44,902 bases of DNA from an uncultured Pelagibacteraceae bacterium (GTDB lineage: Bacteria; Pseudomonadota; Alphaproteobacteria; Pelagibacterales; Pelagibacteraceae), in assembly GCA_902599605.1 (NCBI GenBank), contig CACKFV010000009.1, forward strand, positions 1-44,902, read 5' to 3'. Below the pieces are notes generated by a model that saw only the letters and a list, made by a program, of their open reading frames with translations, had not been told where the DNA came from and did not search any database. Made by a program: the position numbers and the translations under genes. The first letter of the stretch is position 1. Each line of letters starts with the position of its first letter. Of this stretch, positions 14,076 to 23,697 are shown piece by piece.

Positions 14076-15383
14076 TTATTTTTTTCCATTAATACCAATT
14101 TTTCTTAATTGGGAATTGAAATATCTTCCTCTTTCCTCGAAATTTTTGAAATTGTCAAAAGAAGCTGAAGCAGGACTAAAAAGAATGATTTTATCCTTTG
14201 GCTCTTGTTCTTTTTTAAGGTCAGTTTTGATTTTCTTTATTGCAGAAATCATATTATTAAATTTTTGATAACGGACTTTATCCTTAAGTTTTTTTGCAAA
14301 AAAATCAGAATTTTTTCCAAATATATATGCTCTTAAATTAAAACAACATTTTCTACTTAAAGTAAATTTATCTCCTTTTTTTGGTAATCCTCCTAAAATC
14401 CAGAAAGTTTTCTTTTTGGTGTCTATAAGTTCTTGCGTAGAGGAAAAGGAGGTCGATTTTGAGTCATTAATTACTTTAATTTTTTTATAATTAATCACAA
14501 TTTCATTTCTAAATCTTAAAGCCTTAAATTTATTTAATGTAGGTATAATCTTACTCAAGTTAATTTTTAAAAAATTGCAAATATTAAAAATAAATACAAG
14601 ATTTTTTTGATTAACACTATTATTTAGGTAATTATTTTTAATTAATTTCTGAAACTTCAAATAAATTTTTTTATCAACTCTTAAAATTTTTGAATTAATT
14701 TTTTTTTTATTTAATAGTTTATCAATAATTTTATTTTTATTTTCTATAAAAGCGCAAGAACTTTTATTTTGCATTGCAATAAGTTTTATTTTGCTTTTGA
14801 CATAATTTTTGAAATTACCATGTCTTTCTAGATGATCGATCGAAACATTTAAAATCGCTGCCAAATTGGTTTTATAAAATTTGCTATATTCGATTTGATA
14901 AGAAGATGCCTCAACTACAAATAATGTTTTTTTTGAAAAATGATAGCTTGATAAAATCGATTTTCCGATGTTGCCTACCAATTTTGTATGAATTCCTTGA
15001 GACTTAAGAACTTGATATAAAAGTTTGCAAGTAGTTGATTTTCCATTTGTTCCTGTGATTGTAATAAAAAAATTTTTTGGAAAACTTTTATAAAATATAT
15101 CCAAGTCAGAGATGATCTTTTTTTTATTCTTTATTACTTCATTCGATAATAAACATTTTCTATAATTTATCCCAGGGCTTAATAAGATATAGTCAAAGTT
15201 GCTTACTCTATCACTTCCTCTGATAAACTTTTTGTTAAAAGGAAGATTTGTTAAAGGTAAATTATCGTCAAACACTTTTAAGTTATTTTTTTTTTTTAAA
15301 AAGTTAAAGGCTGATTTGCCAGTTTTACCATATCCATAAATTAGAATTTTTTTATTTTGAAAGAATACCTTTGTAGATTTCAT
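14076..15383 (-). CDS. murD: UDP-N-acetylmuramoyl-L-alanine--D-glutamate ligase MurD
   Basis: Adds D-Glu to UDP-MurNAc-L-Ala. Motifs are IYGYGKTGKSAF, LLSPGI, the P-loop TGTNGKSTTCKL, NVSIDHLERHG and NDSKSTSF, with the C-terminal domain carrying GGLPKKGD. The frame extends upstream to 15437, but that would overlap mraY by 58 bp. The ATG at 15383 overlaps the mraY stop as ATGA and gives 435 residues, the normal MurD length, so I chose it. Lys is very frequent throughout. Confidence 0.94.
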   Translation of the reverse strand: MKSTKVFFQNKKILIYGYGKTGKSAFNFLKKKNNLKVFDDNLPLTNLPFNKKFIRGSDRVSNFDYILLSPGINYRKCLLSNEVIKNKKKIISDLDIFYKSFPKNFFITITGTNGKSTTCKLLYQVLKSQGIHTKLVGNIGKSILSSYHFSKKTLFVVEASSYQIEYSKFYKTNLAAILNVSIDHLERHGNFKNYVKSKIKLIAMQNKSSCAFIENKNKIIDKLLNKKKINSKILRVDKKIYLKFQKLIKNNYLNNSVNQKNLVFIFNICNFLKINLSKIIPTLNKFKALRFRNEIVINYKKIKVINDSKSTSFSSTQELIDTKKKTFWILGGLPKKGDKFTLSRKCCFNLRAYIFGKNSDFFAKKLKDKVRYQKFNNMISAIKKIKTDLKKEQEPKDKIILFSPASASFDNFKNFEERGRYFNSQLRKIGINGKK

Positions 15384-16465
15384 CTTAGTTTTAAAGTGGC
15401 TAAACCAATCATCGCCAAAATAAGAGATATAATCCAAAATCTTATTACTATTGTAGACTCAGCCCAACCTTTTTTCTCAAAGTGATGATGAATTGGTGCC
15501 ATCATAAAAATTCTTTTGCCTGTTAGTTTGAATGAAACAACTTGCACAATTACTGAAATTGCTTCTAAAACAAAAAGTCCACCAGTAATGGCTAGGACTA
15601 TCTCATGTTTTGTTACTACACCAACCGCACCTAAAGATCCGCCTAATGCCAATGAGCCTGTATCTCCCATGAATATTTTGGCCGGTGGTGCGTTAAACCA
15701 TAAAAATCCAATAGAAGCTCCAATAATTGCTCCACAAAAAACTGCTACTTCACCAACATCCTCAATATAAGGAATTAATAAATAGTCTGCAAAAATAATA
15801 TTTCCTGATACATAACTTATAAAACCAAAACAACCCGCAACTAATATAACAGGAACTGTAGCTAATCCATCCAAACCATCCGTTAGATTTACTGCGTTCG
15901 AAGATCCAACAATTACAAATAAATAAAAAGGTATAAAAAACCACCCTAAGTTAATTACTAAATTTTTAAAAAATGGAAAATATAAATTAGTTTTAATATC
16001 AGAATCTATAAATTTATAAAAAATAATTAGTGAAATTAGACAAAGAAAAATTTGGACTAAAATTTTTAATTTCGAAGAAATTCCCCTTGAGTTATTATTT
16101 TTAATTTTTTTGTAATCATCGAATGCTCCTAAAATTCCAAAGGATAAAGTTATAAAAATCAATAACCAGTTATATGGATTTAATAGATCGGCCCACAAAA
16201 AAACACCTATAAACAAACCTATCAAAATTAAAACCCCACCCATAGTAGGGGTTCCAATTTTTTTAATTAAATGATCTTCAGGCCCATCAGAGCGAATAGG
16301 ATTTGTAATTTGTTTTGATGAAAAAAAGTTTATAAACTTATCTCCTATCAGAAAAACTATGATCATTGCTGTAATCACAGCTAGTCCTGTTCTCACAGTT
16401 AAAAAATTGAAAAAGTTCAAGAATGAATATGTGTCCGAATAGCTTGTAAGTATATTATATAACAT
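15380..16465 (-). CDS. mraY: phospho-MurNAc-pentapeptide transferase MraY
   Basis: An integral membrane enzyme that transfers phospho-MurNAc-pentapeptide to undecaprenyl phosphate, making lipid I. About ten membrane segments are visible. Diagnostic motifs are GTPTMGG, the Asp pair in FDDYKK, NAVNLTDGLDGLA, FMGDTGSLALGG and the histidine loop MAPIHHHFEKKGW. Length 361 matches the E. coli enzyme. It lies 2 bp after the murE-murF fusion gene and overlaps murD. Confidence 0.97.
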   Translation of the reverse strand: MLYNILTSYSDTYSFLNFFNFLTVRTGLAVITAMIIVFLIGDKFINFFSSKQITNPIRSDGPEDHLIKKIGTPTMGGVLILIGLFIGVFLWADLLNPYNWLLIFITLSFGILGAFDDYKKIKNNNSRGISSKLKILVQIFLCLISLIIFYKFIDSDIKTNLYFPFFKNLVINLGWFFIPFYLFVIVGSSNAVNLTDGLDGLATVPVILVAGCFGFISYVSGNIIFADYLLIPYIEDVGEVAVFCGAIIGASIGFLWFNAPPAKIFMGDTGSLALGGSLGAVGVVTKHEIVLAITGGLFVLEAISVIVQVVSFKLTGKRIFMMAPIHHHFEKKGWAESTIVIRFWIISLILAMIGLATLKLR

Positions 16466-16467
16466 TG

Positions 16468-19290
16468 TTACAAATTTTTTATTACTTTATTTAATCCAGT
16501 TGAGTTAGATCCTTTTATCATTAAATAACTGTTATTAGGTAATTGTTTTTTTATCAAATTCAAAATCTCTAATTTATTGTTTAATATTTTGCCTCTCATT
16601 TGTGGTTTTAATTTGTTAAATGTATGTTTTGTATAACTGCCATAAACATGAGTTTTATTTATGTTAGATTTATTAATATATTTCGCAATTTTAATATGAA
16701 GTTTTTTTGAAAATTTTCCTAATTCAAGCATGTTTCCAATCAAAATAAATTTTTTCTTACTATCTTTATAGTTTTTGTCAAATCTTTCTAATGCAAATTT
16801 AAATGAAAGGGGATTTGAATTATAGCTTTCATCAATAATAGTTAAGTTTTTTTTTCCACTTTTATACTTTATTATAGTGCCTCTACTCTGGGAAATTTTG
16901 AAATTTAAAAATAAATTTACAGGTAATGCATCTATATTAAAATAAATAATAATAATACTCAGTGTAGATAAAATATTTTCTTTGAAATCTATTAAATAAT
17001 TAGGAATTAGAAAAAATTTTATTTTCCCTTTTATTAAAAATTTACATAAAAATTTATTTTTATTTTTTCTTTCCCCTAGGTAAACAACATCAGCTAATTT
17101 ATTTTTTTTACTGAATGTAGTAATATTTAGATTTCTCGCTTTTGCTTTTGAAATAAAATAATTGCAGTATTTATCGTCCTTATTTATAATCATAACTCCC
17201 ATGGGAAAAATATTATTTATTATTTCGCTTTTAGCTTTTGCAATCTCATCTAGATTCTTAAAATTCTTAATATGAGCATATGAGATATTTGTAATTAGAC
17301 CAAGATTAGGTCTTATTAGCTTTGTTAAAGTGTCTATTTCTCCTTTTTTATCCATTCCTACTTCTAAAACTGAGAACTTTGTCGATTGAGGTGCATTAAT
17401 AATACTTAAAGGCACACCATATTTATTATTAAAGGAATTTTTTGAATAATATGTTTTATCTAATTTATTTAAACAAAATCCAGTTAAGTCTTTAACTGAA
17501 GTTTTTCCAGCAGATCCGGTTATTGCAATATTATTACTGTCTAATGACTTTCTATAAACTGAGCTAAATTTATTTAGTTCCCCAAAAGGATTTTTACTAA
17601 ATATATTTTTGGAATTTTTTGATTTTTTATTAGTAATTGCTAAAATTGCATTATTTTTTATCGCCTCAATTCCAAATTTATTTCCATCAAATTTTGGACC
17701 CCTCACCCCAAAAAATACTGAATTTTTTTTAATATCTTTAGAGTTTAAAGACACTGAGTTTATTAGAGTTCTTTTATTTAAAATTTTATTATTAAAAGTT
17801 TCAGTTAAGATATTTGTTTTGAGAGAATTCGATAATAAATTATTCTTTTTTCTAATAGCTTTAATAATCTCTAATTTATCCGAGAAAAAAGATCTTTTTT
17901 TATATTCTTGATAATTTTCGTGTCCTTTTCCAGCAACAATTAAAACATCACCTGAATTTAATTCACTAACAGCTTTTGAAATAGCATCAGCTCGTGAAGA
18001 AATTTCAACATAGTTTTTTTTCTTAATTTTCCTCTTTATCTGGTTTCTTATTACCTTGGGGCTTTCAAACCTTGGATTGTCGTCAGTTAAATATATTTTA
18101 TCACAATACCTGTTAGCAATACCCCCCATTAAAGGTCTTTTGCTTTTATCTCTATCCCCTCCACATCCAAATACTAATGAAATTTTACTTAAAGGGTAAT
18201 CTTCTTTTATATTTAATATAACTGTTTTTAAAGCATCTGGAGTATGTGCATAATCAAGTATTACTCTTGATTTATTTTTTAGTTTACCAATCTGCTCTAA
18301 TCTTCCATTGACAGGTTTAATCTTACTTAAATTCCTTAGAATGGAGTCAATTTTAATGCCTGATAGATATGCAGCCAAAACTGCAAAAAGTAAATTTTTT
18401 ATCTGAATGCTACCAATTAGATAAGAATTGAATGAATAATCTTTATTTAAAAGACTAAAACTAATTTTTTTTTTATCGTTGATTTTTTGAATTTTTTTCA
18501 AATTAATGAAAGAATTTTCGCTGCCTATTTTATAAGTCTTCAGTTTCTTTTTCTTTGAAATCTTTTTAAGATCTTTTTCTTGAGGTATTCCATTTTCAAA
18601 AATTATATTTCCTTTATTCAGCAATAATTTATCAAAAAGAATGAGTTTTGAATTCAAATAATCTTTAAATGTTTTATGATAATCTAGATGATCCCTAGAC
18701 AAGTTTGTAAACAATGCGGTTTTTAAATTTAATCCATCTAATCTATGTTGTTTTAAACCATGACTTGATGCTTCTATAATTACGTTATCAATATTTAAAT
18801 TTTTTAATTTCTGTAAAATTTGATGCATTTTAATTGGATCTATTGATGTATTGTTCGTCTTTAACTTAATTTTTTTTGATAAAATACCTAAAGTTCCTAT
18901 GGCAGCAACTTTTTTTTTATTTAAAGACAATATTTGATAAAAAAAATTTGCAATTGAGGTTTTGCCATTTGTGCCAGTTAAGGCGATGATATTTTTAGGT
19001 TTTTTTTTATAAAAATTGCTTGCAGCCTCTGCTAATGCTTTTCTTGGATTTTTATTTTTAATAAATAAAATTTTTTTTTTATTAAATCCCTCAAAATTTA
19101 GGTTTGAAATAATAATTTTTGAGCCATTTTTTATAGCGTCATTAATATAATTATTCCCTTTTAATTTATTTCCTTGGATAGAAAAAAAAATATCGTTCTT
19201 TTTGCAATCCTTGCTGTTAAATCTAATACTATTAAATTTTATAGATTTATATGCTGGTTTTATATTTTTAATTAATTTACCCAATAACAT
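16468..19290 (-). CDS. murEF: fused MurE-MurF ligase (meso-DAP-adding and D-Ala-D-Ala-adding)
   Basis: One uninterrupted 940-residue frame holds two Mur ligases that act in consecutive steps. Residues 1 to about 480 are MurE: P-loop TGTNGKTS (105-112), ASSHGLKQHR, DYAHTPDAL and the DNPR motif (DDNPRFESP), which marks a meso-diaminopimelate enzyme. Residues from about 490 are MurF: substrate domain (NSVFFGVRGPKFDG), P-loop GSAGKTS (592-598), EVGMDKKGEID, DESYNSNPLS and GNMLELG near the C-terminus. Both halves look complete and the linker is short. It replaces the usual separate murE and murF genes. MurE-MurF fusions are known elsewhere, for example in Bordetella. Confidence 0.93.
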   Translation of the reverse strand: MLLGKLIKNIKPAYKSIKFNSIRFNSKDCKKNDIFFSIQGNKLKGNNYINDAIKNGSKIIISNLNFEGFNKKKILFIKNKNPRKALAEAASNFYKKKPKNIIALTGTNGKTSIANFFYQILSLNKKKVAAIGTLGILSKKIKLKTNNTSIDPIKMHQILQKLKNLNIDNVIIEASSHGLKQHRLDGLNLKTALFTNLSRDHLDYHKTFKDYLNSKLILFDKLLLNKGNIIFENGIPQEKDLKKISKKKKLKTYKIGSENSFINLKKIQKINDKKKISFSLLNKDYSFNSYLIGSIQIKNLLFAVLAAYLSGIKIDSILRNLSKIKPVNGRLEQIGKLKNKSRVILDYAHTPDALKTVILNIKEDYPLSKISLVFGCGGDRDKSKRPLMGGIANRYCDKIYLTDDNPRFESPKVIRNQIKRKIKKKNYVEISSRADAISKAVSELNSGDVLIVAGKGHENYQEYKKRSFFSDKLEIIKAIRKKNNLLSNSLKTNILTETFNNKILNKRTLINSVSLNSKDIKKNSVFFGVRGPKFDGNKFGIEAIKNNAILAITNKKSKNSKNIFSKNPFGELNKFSSVYRKSLDSNNIAITGSAGKTSVKDLTGFCLNKLDKTYYSKNSFNNKYGVPLSIINAPQSTKFSVLEVGMDKKGEIDTLTKLIRPNLGLITNISYAHIKNFKNLDEIAKAKSEIINNIFPMGVMIINKDDKYCNYFISKAKARNLNITTFSKKNKLADVVYLGERKNKNKFLCKFLIKGKIKFFLIPNYLIDFKENILSTLSIIIIYFNIDALPVNLFLNFKISQSRGTIIKYKSGKKNLTIIDESYNSNPLSFKFALERFDKNYKDSKKKFILIGNMLELGKFSKKLHIKIAKYINKSNINKTHVYGSYTKHTFNKLKPQMRGKILNNKLEILNLIKKQLPNNSYLMIKGSNSTGLNKVIKNL

Positions 19291-19302
19291 TTTTTTAAAT
19301 TC

Positions 19303-20961
19303 TTAGTATTTTGTGGCTAAAATAGGTCCTATTTTTTCTATTATTTTTGCTGCTACTTCTACTGAAGTCCATCCAGCAGTATTGAAAGGTGTGCCTACAA
19401 ATGAGCCAGGTTTGTTTCGATAATTATAAACATAACTTTTGGATAATTTAGTATCTTCCAACATAACAACAAAAACATACTTTGGTTCATTTATTGGAAA
19501 AATTGATGCAAAAGTATTTATTTTTTTTTTTGTATATTTTCCGTTTTCAACAATAAGTGCAGTACCTGTTTTTCCCCCAACATTATATCCATTCACATCA
19601 GCCAAACTTGCTGTTCCCTCTGTCACGACTTTTCTTAAAATTTGATTTATTTTGAAACTTACATCTTTACTTAAAACTCTCTTTTTTTTTGCATAACCAA
19701 TATTTTTATCTTTGACTAAAGTTGGTGTAATATCATATCCACCGTTTGATATTATCGCATAGCCTTTTGCAAGCTGTATAAGTGTAGTTGTAATACCATG
19801 ACCAAAAGAAACAGTTAATAGTTTACACTTTCCCCAATTAAAAGGTATAGGTTTTCCAATCTCTGGAATATCAAATTCAATATCACTTAGAATACCAATT
19901 CGAATTAAAAAATCTTTAATCTTATCAACTCCTAATTTTTGGCCTATTTTTACAGAACCTATATTTCCAGAATTAATCAAAATCTCTTCAACTGATAAAT
20001 TTTGCGGTAAATCTTCATCATATTCAGAGATAGTTCTGCTTCCACAATTAATTTTTTTTTCAAGATTATTGAACATATCTTTTGGTTCAATTAATTTTTC
20101 ATTAAATCCTGCTGCTATTGTAAATGTTTTAAAAACTGATCCAAATTCATAAACTCCTTTAGTTGCTCTATTGATATACTTTTTATCAGAAATATTATTA
20201 CGTTTATTAATGTCAAAGTCAGGTAAAGATACTAATGATAATATTTCTCCACTATTAATATTCATTAAAATACTTGCACTTCCAACATTTTTGAAAATTT
20301 TTTCAAAATTGAGAAGTTCTTGTCTCACAAGAAATTGAATTTCTTTATCCAAAGTCATAGTAAGTGGCTCGGTATTTGTTTTGAGATAGTTATTGAATTT
20401 TTTTTCAATACCTGACACTCCAAAATTTTCGTCATCTATCTGACCTATCGTGTGAGAAAACAAATTGTTATCGGGATAAATTCTTGTAATTTTTGGTTCA
20501 AGAATTAAAGACTTTTCACCTAATAATTTTATTTCTTCTGATTTTTGAGGTGTAAGTTTTTTTTTTAAATAGAAGAACTTTTTCTTATCAATTTCATTTT
20601 CTATTTTATTCAAATCCAATTCAGGAAATGAATATTTTAATTTTAATAAAAATTTTTTTTTATCTTTAATTAAGTTCGGTTTTACTCCGATATTATAAGT
20701 AATCACCGATTTAGCAATGAACTTACCATCTACATCAATAATATCAGCGCGATGGTTCTTAATTTTGTTTATTGTTTGATATTTTTGTTTTGGACTACTT
20801 GATCCTAAATATACAATCTTAGTTGAATAGAGTAAAAATATGAAAAGAATAAAAAAGAATAAAAATGCAACTCTATTAAAGGAAACTATTCTTTTTTTTT
20901 CTGAAAATTTAAAACCATCTTCATTTTCAATAATATATATTCTTTTTTTTTTATTATTCAT
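19303..20961 (-). CDS. ftsI: septal penicillin-binding protein FtsI (PBP3)
   Basis: The divisome class B transpeptidase that crosslinks septal peptidoglycan together with FtsW. A single membrane anchor spans about residues 31-47. A pedestal domain with NHRADIIDVDGK follows, then the transpeptidase domain with SVFK (Ser275-Lys278), the SxN motif in NSGNIGSVK and GGKTGTA. At 552 residues it is close to the usual size. It overlaps ftsL by 8 bp. Confidence 0.95.
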   Translation of the reverse strand: MNNKKKRIYIIENEDGFKFSEKKRIVSFNRVAFLFFFILFIFLLYSTKIVYLGSSSPKQKYQTINKIKNHRADIIDVDGKFIAKSVITYNIGVKPNLIKDKKKFLLKLKYSFPELDLNKIENEIDKKKFFYLKKKLTPQKSEEIKLLGEKSLILEPKITRIYPDNNLFSHTIGQIDDENFGVSGIEKKFNNYLKTNTEPLTMTLDKEIQFLVRQELLNFEKIFKNVGSASILMNINSGEILSLVSLPDFDINKRNNISDKKYINRATKGVYEFGSVFKTFTIAAGFNEKLIEPKDMFNNLEKKINCGSRTISEYDEDLPQNLSVEEILINSGNIGSVKIGQKLGVDKIKDFLIRIGILSDIEFDIPEIGKPIPFNWGKCKLLTVSFGHGITTTLIQLAKGYAIISNGGYDITPTLVKDKNIGYAKKKRVLSKDVSFKINQILRKVVTEGTASLADVNGYNVGGKTGTALIVENGKYTKKKINTFASIFPINEPKYVFVVMLEDTKLSKSYVYNYRNKPGSFVGTPFNTAGWTSVEVAAKIIEKIGPILATKY

Positions 20962-21220
20962 TATAATCTATCTTTTTTATATCCTTCGGGTTTATTGGAA
21001 AAAATTTGTTTTTAAATATTTTTTCTTTTAATCCAATCAATCTTTCAGGTGTGGTTAAATAATCATTTTCCAAAAGGAAAAAATCGTATTTCTCTTCTAA
21101 AATTTTCACTTCCTCCTCCAGTATAAAAATTTTTTTTTCTAATTGCCTTGTAGACGATTTGACAATTGATGTTGTAATAATTAGAAAAATAATGCCAAAA
21201 AGAATTATGTATTTTTTCAT
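20954..21220 (-). CDS. ftsL: cell division protein FtsL
   Basis: A small bitopic divisome protein that binds FtsB and FtsQ. The 88 residues show one N-terminal membrane segment (about 4-20), a heptad-like coiled coil (QLEKKIFILEEEVKILEE) and the alphaproteobacterial-type tail LLENDYLTTPERL. The call rests on this layout plus the slot between rsmH and ftsI. It overlaps rsmH by 4 bp and ftsI by 8 bp. Confidence 0.82.
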   Translation of the reverse strand: MKKYIILFGIIFLIITTSIVKSSTRQLEKKIFILEEEVKILEEKYDFFLLENDYLTTPERLIGLKEKIFKNKFFPINPKDIKKIDYNE

Positions 21221-22221
21221 AATTTCTCAGAAAAGTTTTCAATGTTTAATAAATTTTCGTATTTTAAAAAAACGTTAATATTAGTTTCATATGTACCAAT
21301 TTTTTTTATTGCTCTTAATTTTGCAGATCTAGATGATAGATTTAATTTCAGTTCCTGAGAACTGGGTGTGATGGGTTTTTTAGTTATAAGACTGAATGAT
21401 TTTTTTATCGTTTTTTTCTCTGGTAAATATCTAGAAACCTTATCTTGTTTTGAAAGATAATTAAAAAAAAATTTACAAATCTTGTCTTCTAACGAATGAA
21501 ACGATACTGTTAATATAATTCCATTTTGACTAACAATGCTCGCAGATGCTTCTAAACTCTTTGAGAGTTCACTTATTTCTTTGTTTACAAAAATCCTTAA
21601 AGCTTGGAAGACTTTTGTTGCCGGATTAGTTTTTGTATAATGCTTTTTTTTTGCTCTTTTGACTATATTAACTAAATCCTGAGTATTTAAACTTTTTTTT
21701 TGTCGCTCAAGAACAATTTTTTTGGATATTAGTTTTGAATTTTTTTCATCACCGAAATACTTAAAAATTTGATCCAATTCTTTTTGATCTAACTTGTTTA
21801 TTACGTCTTTAGCAGAAAAATCATTTAGTCCCATCTTCATATTAAGTTCACCTTTACTATCAAATGATAAGCCTGTTGAGAGATCTTTGATTTGGTTTAT
21901 AGAATAACCTAAATCAAAAATTATTCCTTTAACTTCATCATCAATTTTTAAGTCATTTATTTGGCTAAACTTTATATTGTAAAAAAAAAATCTATCTTCA
22001 AATTTTTTTTTTAAATCTGATGCAATGTTTAGAGAGTTTTTATCCCTATCAATAGCTATTACTTTGGTATTAGGATATTCCAATATTTTTTTTGAGTAAC
22101 CACCCTGACCAAAGGTACAATCTATGAAAGTGCCACCATTTTGAGGGGTTATGATATTTATTACTTCATTAAGAAGTACCGGATAATGTAAATTTTTTTC
22201 CGGTGAAATAGTGGCACTCAT
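21217..22221 (-). CDS. rsmH: 16S rRNA (cytosine-1402 N4)-methyltransferase RsmH
   Basis: A SAM-dependent methyltransferase (formerly MraW) acting on C1402 of 16S rRNA. Motifs include HYPVLLNEVI, the SAM-binding DCTFGQGGYSKKIL, IIFDLGYSINQIKD, NPATKVFQALRIFVNKE and SFHSLEDKICKFFF. The 334-residue length is normal. It is directly downstream of ftsZ, whereas mraZ normally precedes it. Confidence 0.95.
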   Translation of the reverse strand: MSATISPEKNLHYPVLLNEVINIITPQNGGTFIDCTFGQGGYSKKILEYPNTKVIAIDRDKNSLNIASDLKKKFEDRFFFYNIKFSQINDLKIDDEVKGIIFDLGYSINQIKDLSTGLSFDSKGELNMKMGLNDFSAKDVINKLDQKELDQIFKYFGDEKNSKLISKKIVLERQKKSLNTQDLVNIVKRAKKKHYTKTNPATKVFQALRIFVNKEISELSKSLEASASIVSQNGIILTVSFHSLEDKICKFFFNYLSKQDKVSRYLPEKKTIKKSFSLITKKPITPSSQELKLNLSSRSAKLRAIKKIGTYETNINVFLKYENLLNIENFSEKL

Positions 22222-22239
22222 TTATTTTTTCGAAGACCA

Positions 22240-23679
22240 TTAATTTTTTTGTCTTCTTAAAAATGCTGGTATTTCTAATTCATCTTCTTCATTAGTATCA
22301 TCATCCCCATTAATATTTGTTTCGTGATCAGAGTTTACATTTTGACTCTCATCAAATAATTGAGGATCTTGCGCATCCAAATTGAAGTTTTCAAGTCCAT
22401 TAGACTCGTCGCTTGAAATATTTGAATCATTATCGTTTAAAATCAGTTTTTCATCGAGAGAGTTCTCTTCGTTTTCAGACTCACTTGAAATAGTATTTTC
22501 TACTGCCATTTTTTCGTCCACCATAGATGAAATCAAATCGTTTTCTGAAACTTTAATATCATTCGTTTCTATTTTTAATGCATTAGCACCACTTGTGGAC
22601 AATCCTTTGTTCATTTCAAAAGAGTAATTAGGTTTCATATTTGAGAAATCCGAATAACCGGGATTTCGATTTTGAATTCTATGTACCATATTAATTACTG
22701 ATTTTGATTCAGGTTGTTGTCCATCTAATGAAGTTGCAACAATAGATACCCTAAATTTTTCCTCTAATGACGGATCAATTATACAGCCCTTAATAAATTC
22801 AACTTCCGCATCAACTTCAGAGGTAATTTTTTTGACAACATCATCTACCTCAAAAAGTGTAGGGTTTTTTGCCGTTATATTAATAAGTAAGCCTTTTGCA
22901 CTTTTCAACGAATAGTCATCGATAAGAGGATTAGTCATAGCTTGCTCTGCGGCTTTCAAAGCTCTGCCCTCACCTTCGGCTTCTCCGGTACCCATCATTG
23001 CTTTGCCCATAGAGCTCATGATAGTTTCAACATCAGCATAATCTAAATTTACTAGACCAGGACGTACCATTAAATCTGTAACACTTTGAACACCTTGTAA
23101 AAGAACATCATTTGAAAGTTCAAATGCTTCTTCAAAACCCGTTTGCTCATTAGCAATTTTAAATAAGTTTTGATTAGGAACTACTATAATAGTATCTACG
23201 TGTTTCCTTAACTCTTCTAAGCCTTGTTGTGCTCTTCTCATTTTAGATGACCCTTCATATAAGAAAGGCAAAGTTACCACGCCTACTGTTAAGATATTAA
23301 GTTCCTTTGCAGCTCTAGCAATTACGTGAGCAGAACCAGTACCCGTTCCACCGCCCATTCCTGCAGTTATAAAAACCATATTTGCTCCTTGTAAACAATT
23401 TACTATTTCATTCAAAGATTCTTCGGCTGCAGCGTGGCCAATATCAATTTTTGATCCAGCCCCAAGACCTTTCGTTAAATTTAAACCAATTTGTATTTTT
23501 GCTTTTGCTTTACTGTGAATTAAATCTTGTGCATCAGTATTTACTGCAACAAACTCAACACCCTGTAATCCACTTTCGATCATCTTATTTATTGCATTTC
23601 CTCCGGCACCACCTACACCTAAAACCAGTATTCTAGGTTTCAGCTCCTTTATCTCTGGTGTTTTAAAATTAATTGTCAT
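22240..23679 (-). CDS. ftsZ: cell division GTPase FtsZ, relocated next to mraZ
   Basis: The tubulin-like GTPase that forms the division ring. The GTPase domain has GVGGAGGNAINKM (21-33), NTDAQDL (48-53), the tubulin signature GGGTGTGS (109-116) and the catalytic T7-loop region NLDYADVETIM. A long acidic Asn/Ser/Asp-rich linker (about 380-465) follows, and the protein ends with the conserved partner-binding peptide IPAFLRRQ. It is preceded by an unusually strong Shine-Dalgarno site. It lies between mraZ and rsmH; in most bacteria it follows ftsA. Length 479 is on the long side because of the linker. Confidence 0.98.
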   Translation of the reverse strand: MTINFKTPEIKELKPRILVLGVGGAGGNAINKMIESGLQGVEFVAVNTDAQDLIHSKAKAKIQIGLNLTKGLGAGSKIDIGHAAAEESLNEIVNCLQGANMVFITAGMGGGTGTGSAHVIARAAKELNILTVGVVTLPFLYEGSSKMRRAQQGLEELRKHVDTIIVVPNQNLFKIANEQTGFEEAFELSNDVLLQGVQSVTDLMVRPGLVNLDYADVETIMSSMGKAMMGTGEAEGEGRALKAAEQAMTNPLIDDYSLKSAKGLLINITAKNPTLFEVDDVVKKITSEVDAEVEFIKGCIIDPSLEEKFRVSIVATSLDGQQPESKSVINMVHRIQNRNPGYSDFSNMKPNYSFEMNKGLSTSGANALKIETNDIKVSENDLISSMVDEKMAVENTISSESENEENSLDEKLILNDNDSNISSDESNGLENFNLDAQDPQLFDESQNVNSDHETNINGDDDTNEEDELEIPAFLRRQKN

Positions 23680-23683
23680 TATT

Positions 23684-23690
23684 CCCCCTC
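23684..23690 (-). promoter_or_regulatory. strong ribosome binding site of ftsZ
   Basis: On the minus strand the bases before the ftsZ ATG read GAGGGGG followed by AATA and ATG, a strong match to the anti-Shine-Dalgarno sequence with a 4-base spacer. Most genes of this window have no such G-rich site and overlap their upstream neighbour. It suggests independent, high-level translation of FtsZ. Confidence 0.7.
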
Positions 23691-23697
23691 TATATTA

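Noticed and set aside
15384-15437. Longer start for MurD
   Set aside because: It would overlap mraY by 58 bp and add residues unlike MurD; the ATG at 15383 gives the normal length.
15516-15770. Open frame opposite mraY
   Set aside because: Antisense to conserved MraY motifs; no start context or family motif.
23382-23636. Open frame on the plus strand inside ftsZ
   Set aside because: Lies fully opposite the conserved GTPase domain, with low-complexity Leu/Gln/His-rich sequence; a shadow frame.
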